A DNA stretch of 64,000 nt, taken from Kitasatospora cinereorecta (GTDB taxonomy: Bacteria; Actinomycetota; Actinomycetes; Streptomycetales; Streptomycetaceae). The DNA lies in NCBI RefSeq assembly GCF_024172095.1, contig NZ_JAMZDX010000001.1, positions 1,253,001 through 1,317,000 of the forward strand, written 5' to 3'. Position numbers and translations under genes: made by a program. The notes beneath the pieces are model-generated. The model was not told the DNA's origin, did not search any database, and worked only from the letters and a program-made list of their open reading frames with translations. Shown piece after piece: positions 60,487 through 64,000 of this stretch (its first letter is position 1; each line of letters opens with the position of its first letter).

Positions 60487-61751
60487 CGAACCTGACGGCC
60501 GGCATGCCCGGTCTGCTCGACACCGATGCGATCCGCAAGGACTTCCCCGTCCTGCAGCGCCTGCTGCACGACGACAAGCCGCTGGTCTACCTCGACAACG
60601 CGGCCACCTCGCAGAAGCCCCGCCAGGTGCTCGAAGCGCTGAACGCCTACTACGAGCGGCACAACGCCAACGTCCACCGCGGCGTGCACGTGCTCGCCGA
60701 GGAGGCCACCGCGCTGTACGAGGGTGCCCGGGACAAGGTCGCGGCCTTCGTCAACGCGCCCAGCCGCGACGAGGTGATCTTCACCAAGAACGCCTCCGAG
60801 TCGCTCAACCTGGTCGCCAACATGCTCGGTTGGGCCGACGAGCCGTACCGCGTGGACGCGGACGCGGAGATCGTCATCACCGAGATGGAGCACCACTCCA
60901 ACATCGTCCCGTGGCAGCTGCTCTCGCAGCGCACCGGCGCGAAGCTGAAGTGGTTCGGGCTGACCGACGAGGGCCGGCTCGACCTGTCGAACATCGACGA
61001 GCTGATCACCGAGAAGACCAAGGTGGTCTCCTTCACCCTGGTCTCCAACCTGCTCGGCACCCTCAACCCGGTCGAGACCATCGTGCGCAAGGCCCAGTCG
61101 GTCGGCGCGCTCGTCGTCATCGACGCCTCGCAGGCCGCCCCGCACATGGTGCTGGACGTCCAGGCGCTGGAGGCCGACTTCGTCGCCTTCACCGGGCACA
61201 AGATGCTGGGCCCGACCGGCATCGGCGTGCTCTGGGGCCGCCAGGAGCTGCTCGAGGACCTGCCGCCGTTCCTCGGCGGCGGCGAGATGATCGAGACCGT
61301 GACGATGGGGTCGTCCACCTACGCCCCCGCGCCGCACAAGTTCGAGGCCGGCACCCCGCCGATCGCCCAGGCCGTCGGCCTCGGCGCCGCCATCGACTAC
61401 CTGTCGGCCATCGGCATGGACAAGATCGCCGCCCACGAGCACGCGATCACCGAGTACGCCATCGAGCGCCTCCTCGAGGTGCCCGACCTGCGGATCATCG
61501 GCCCCCGCACGGCCGTCGACCGCGGCGCGGCGATCTCCTTCACGCTCGGCGACATCCACCCGCACGACGTCGGCCAGGTGCTCGACGAGCAGGGCATCGC
61601 CGTGCGCGTCGGCCACCACTGCGCGCGGCCGGTCTGCCTGCGGTACGGAATTCCTGCGACCACCAGGGCGTCGTTCTATCTGTACTCCACGCCGGCCGAG
61701 GTCGACGCCCTGATCGACGGGCTGCACCACGTCCGCAACTTCTTCGGCTGA
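60483..61751 (+). CDS. sufS: Cysteine desulfurase SufS
   Basis: 422 residues, PLP-dependent group II desulfurase. EMEHHSNIVPWQ, the PLP lysine in FTGHKML, and the catalytic C380 in RVGHHCARP are present. It passes persulfide sulfur to SufU, encoded next. GTG start inside the sufC stop. Confidence 0.97.
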   Translation: MTNLTAGMPGLLDTDAIRKDFPVLQRLLHDDKPLVYLDNAATSQKPRQVLEALNAYYERHNANVHRGVHVLAEEATALYEGARDKVAAFVNAPSRDEVIFTKNASESLNLVANMLGWADEPYRVDADAEIVITEMEHHSNIVPWQLLSQRTGAKLKWFGLTDEGRLDLSNIDELITEKTKVVSFTLVSNLLGTLNPVETIVRKAQSVGALVVIDASQAAPHMVLDVQALEADFVAFTGHKMLGPTGIGVLWGRQELLEDLPPFLGGGEMIETVTMGSSTYAPAPHKFEAGTPPIAQAVGLGAAIDYLSAIGMDKIAAHEHAITEYAIERLLEVPDLRIIGPRTAVDRGAAISFTLGDIHPHDVGQVLDEQGIAVRVGHHCARPVCLRYGIPATTRASFYLYSTPAEVDALIDGLHHVRNFFG

Positions 61752-61774
61752 CCCGAGAACCCGAGGACAGGTAG

Positions 61775-62227
61775 ATGAAGCTCGACTCGATGTACCAGGA
61801 GATCATCCTGGACCACTACCGCAACCCCCACGGCAAGGGGCTGCGGGACGGCGACGCCGAGGTCCACCACGTCAACCCGACCTGCGGTGACGAGATCACC
61901 CTCCGGGTCAGGCTCGACGGCGCCCGCGTCGCCGACGTCTCCTACGAGTCGCAGGGCTGCTCGATCAGCCAGGCCAGCGCCTCGGTGCTGAACGACCTCG
62001 TCGTCGGCAAGACCGTCGGCGAGGCCCAGGCCGTCCAGGAGGCCTTCCTGGAGCTCATGCAGAGCAAGGGCCAGGGCGAGGGCGACGAGGAGGTGCTGGA
62101 GGACGCGGTCGCGTTCGCTGGCGTGTCCAAGTACCCGGCCCGGGTCAAGTGCGCCCTGCTGAGCTGGATGGCCTGGAAGGACGCCACCGCCAAGGCACTC
62201 GGCCAGCAGCCCGCCATCAACGACTGA
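61775..62227 (+). CDS. sufU: Zinc-dependent sulfurtransferase SufU
   Basis: 150 residues. Zn ligands C37, D39, C62 and C126 (PTCGDE, SQGCSIS, RVKCALL) mark the SufU type, which accepts sulfur from SufS, rather than the IscU scaffold. It lies 23 nt after sufS. Confidence 0.96.
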   Translation: MKLDSMYQEIILDHYRNPHGKGLRDGDAEVHHVNPTCGDEITLRVRLDGARVADVSYESQGCSISQASASVLNDLVVGKTVGEAQAVQEAFLELMQSKGQGEGDEEVLEDAVAFAGVSKYPARVKCALLSWMAWKDATAKALGQQPAIND

Positions 62228-62240
62228 ACGGACACAACCC

Positions 62241-62627
62241 ATGAGTGACACCCCGGAGACCGGGGCCGTGGAGGCGGCCGAGGCCGCCGAGAGCGGCGTC
62301 GGCTTCACCAGCGCGGGAACCGTGGCGGTCGAGGACCTCCGCGAGGCCCTGATGGACGTCGTCGACCCCGAGCTGGGCATCGACGTGGTCAACCTCGGCC
62401 TGATCTACGGCATCCACATCGACGAGGGCGACGTCGCCACCGTCGACATGACGCTCACCTCGGCGGCCTGCCCGCTCACCGACGTCATCGAGGACCAGGC
62501 CCGCACCGCCACCGACGGCCTGGTCAAGGACCTGCGGATCAACTGGGTCTGGATGCCGCCGTGGGGCCCGGACAAGATCACCGACGACGGCCGCGACCAG
62601 CTGCGAGCCCTGGGCTTCAACGTCTGA
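62241..62627 (+). CDS. sufT: SufT/PaaD-type metal-sulfur cluster assembly factor (DUF59)
   Basis: 128 residues: a disordered acidic N-terminus, then the DUF59/MIP18 fold with VVDPELGIDVVNLGLIY and LTSAACPLTDVI containing the conserved Cys. These proteins help mature Fe-S clients. Last gene of the suf operon, 13 nt after sufU; followed by a strong two-tier hairpin. Confidence 0.95.
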   Translation: MSDTPETGAVEAAEAAESGVGFTSAGTVAVEDLREALMDVVDPELGIDVVNLGLIYGIHIDEGDVATVDMTLTSAACPLTDVIEDQARTATDGLVKDLRINWVWMPPWGPDKITDDGRDQLRALGFNV

Positions 62628-62637
62628 GTCCGTCAAC

Positions 62638-62687
62638 CCACTGCCGCGTGGACACCCCCTTCGGGGGAATGATCCACGCGGCAGTGG
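62638..62687 (+). terminator. Terminator of the suf operon
   Basis: A perfect 15-bp outer stem (62638-62652 and 62673-62687) enclosing a second hairpin CCCCC-TTC-GGGGG (62655-62667), beginning 10 nt after the sufT stop. Confidence 0.8.
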
Positions 62688-62742
62688 CGTATCCGCGTAC
62701 GCTCGGTGATGCTGGGCCCGCGACCGTCGAAGGAGCACCGAG

Positions 62743-63399
62743 ATGTCCGTTGCTGCGATCGCGCACCTGGTACTGCCGGACTCCCCGTACGCCATGTGGG
62801 TCCGGGGCGAGCTGGACGACTTCCTGCACCTGCCCGAGGGGACTCGAGCCGAGGTCGTCGGGGGGGAGATCGTTGTGTCGCCGGCGCCGGTCTTCGCACA
62901 CGGTGGGATCCTCTCGGACATCCAGGACGCCGTCGCCTTCGGGAGGTTCGCCGACCGGGACTTTCCCTGGCGGGCGGTGCAGGCGATCAATCTGAACCTT
63001 GCCGGGATCGGGGACGGCTACATCCCGGACATGGTCGTCGTCCAGGCCGAGATCGCCGCACAAAGCAGAGTCGACGACCTGGTCCACCTGCTGCCGCACC
63101 ACGTGGATCTGGTGATCGAGGTCACCTCTCAATCGAATGCGCACAACGACCGTGAGCCCGTCTTCGGTCGGCGCAGGCAGGCGACCAAGTGGAGCGGCTA
63201 CGCGCGTGAGGGGGTGCCGTACTACTTGCTCGTCGACCGGGACCCGAAGCGGCCCGGCGTCACCCTGTTCGGTGGGCCGGACCGCGAGGCGGGGACGTAC
63301 CGGACGCTCGAGGAGTGGAAGTTCGGTGAGGACGTCCGGCTGCCGGAGACGTTCGGGTTCGAGATCAGGACCGAGCTCTGGCGGCCCTGGTCGGACTGA
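62743..63399 (+). CDS. Uma2-family (DUF820) putative endonuclease
   Basis: 218 residues of the Uma2 fold, a PD-(D/E)XK-like nuclease family greatly expanded in Streptomyces and cyanobacteria. The expected acidic residues are in VVGGEIVVSPAP, YIPDMVVV and DLVIEVTSQS. The biological role is unknown. Codon use is a little less extreme than the neighbours. Its last 35 bp overlap the convergent MFS gene. Confidence 0.85.
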   Translation: MSVAAIAHLVLPDSPYAMWVRGELDDFLHLPEGTRAEVVGGEIVVSPAPVFAHGGILSDIQDAVAFGRFADRDFPWRAVQAINLNLAGIGDGYIPDMVVVQAEIAAQSRVDDLVHLLPHHVDLVIEVTSQSNAHNDREPVFGRRRQATKWSGYAREGVPYYLLVDRDPKRPGVTLFGGPDREAGTYRTLEEWKFGEDVRLPETFGFEIRTELWRPWSD

Positions 63400-64000
63400 G
63401 GACGGCGGCTGCCAGGCCGAGGCAGGCGAGGGCGGCGCAGGCGGCGAAGCCGCTGACGGCGGGCAGGAGGCCGTAGCGCTGGGTGAGGGCGCCGACGGCG
63501 ATGATGGGGGCCGAGGAGCCCAGGTAGACGATCACCCAGAGGGTGGAGAGTTCGCTGCCGCGGCGGGCCGGGTCCATCGCGGCGACCGCGCTGGTGAACA
63601 GGGAGCGGAAGGCCACGCCCTGGCAGATGCCGCCGAGGACGCTGCCGATGAAGAGCAGCGCCGGGGTGCCGGTGTACTGGGCGGTGACGACCAGGCCGAG
63701 GCCGGCGGCGAGGCCGGTCATGCCGAGGGCGACGACCACGCGGTCGGCGGTCGGCGGGACGAGCAGCTGGGCCGCGGCGGAGGAGCCGAGCAGCAGGGCG
63801 GCCACCACCGCGCCGGTGAGGTGCGAGGAGGTGTGCAGCAGCCGCGCGGAGAAGGCCGGGGCGAGCGCCAGGTAGACGCCGAAAACGCCGTACGAGACGA
63901 AGCCGGCGCCGGCGGCGAGCAGGAACTCGCGGCGGCCGGTGCGCGGCAGCCGCAGCCGCTGCGGGCGCAGGTGGGCCGGGGTGGTGATGCGCGGTGCCGA
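63365..64000 (-). CDS. MFS transporter (partial, N-terminus beyond window)
   Basis: The C-terminal 211 residues of a major facilitator transporter, with about six hydrophobic helices visible (LLLGSSAAAQLLV, VVVALGMTGLAAGLGLV, LLFIGSVLGGICQGVAF, VIVYLGSSAPIIAVGAL, FAACAALACLGLAAAVL). The GGICQGVAFRSLFTSAV segment resembles multidrug-efflux relatives. It remains open to the right edge of the window. Substrate unknown. Confidence 0.85.
   Translation of the reverse strand, partial: SAPRITTPAHLRPQRLRLPRTGRREFLLAAGAGFVSYGVFGVYLALAPAFSARLLHTSSHLTGAVVAALLLGSSAAAQLLVPPTADRVVVALGMTGLAAGLGLVVTAQYTGTPALLFIGSVLGGICQGVAFRSLFTSAVAAMDPARRGSELSTLWVIVYLGSSAPIIAVGALTQRYGLLPAVSGFAACAALACLGLAAAVLSPTRAARARS

Overview
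The window is very GC-rich, uses many GTG starts, and carries actinobacterial marker genes: whiA, rbpA, opcA, sufR, coproporphyrin-type heme genes and a mycothiol-type enzyme. It is chromosomal DNA of a Streptomycetaceae member (Streptomyces or Kitasatospora). I found no tRNA, rRNA, CRISPR array, prophage or complete insertion sequence. Nearly all of it is conserved core chromosome; the accessory material is concentrated at about 7-26 kb.

Region 1 (1-7.2 kb): the end of an RNase D gene, an atypical NarL-type response regulator with a collagen-like linker, DUF3000, and the heme genes hemE, hemY (cgoX) and hemQ, with a DUF4349 lipoprotein inserted. Region 2 (7.3-10.6 kb, minus): a compact cassette of a DUF692 multinuclear iron oxidase (MNIO), a small partner, a TIGR04222-type membrane protein whose C-terminus is an 11-cysteine Gly/Ser tail, and a tail-less paralogue. 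This looks like a peptide-tail modification system and is the best candidate for unusual biology here. Region 3 (10.8-20.9 kb): a tandem GNAT acetyltransferase followed by a decayed copy of its own 3' end, an Mrr-nuclease/TerD fusion, msrB and murC, a MITE-like palindromic element, a stress-type small protein, a RibD-like reductase, zapE, and a secreted protein made of two near-identical GH43-like modules.

Region 4 (20.9-35 kb): the nucleotide-excision repair genes uvrB, uvrA and uvrC. They are interleaved with a tellurium-type stress set: TerD, TerD fused to a degenerate FtsK-like domain, and TerC behind a convincing yybP-ykoY (Mn2+) riboswitch. uvrB has a textbook PafBC (RecA-independent DNA damage) promoter and is probably leaderless. 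Region 5 (34.9-37.9 kb): the rapZ-yvcK-whiA block. Region 6 (38-49 kb): gap-pgk-tpiA-secG and rbpA on plus; tkt, tal, zwf, opcA and pgl on minus, which together give lower glycolysis and the pentose phosphate pathway.

Region 7 (49.5-55.7 kb): heme O/A synthesis (ctaB, ctaA), DUF2461, a TetR regulator divergent from a small AhpD-like operon with two clear tandem operators, and an ABC-2 exporter. Region 8 (55.8-62.6 kb): the complete suf operon sufR-B-D-(Rieske ferredoxin)-C-S-U-T, with a CAAC-N6-GTTG SufR operator touching the sufR start codon. The right end has a Uma2-family nuclease gene overlapping tail-to-tail with a truncated MFS transporter gene. A long palindromic repeat with a conserved loop occurs three times between genes (7.2, 31.9 and 52.9 kb), with a truncated fourth copy at 54.0 kb.
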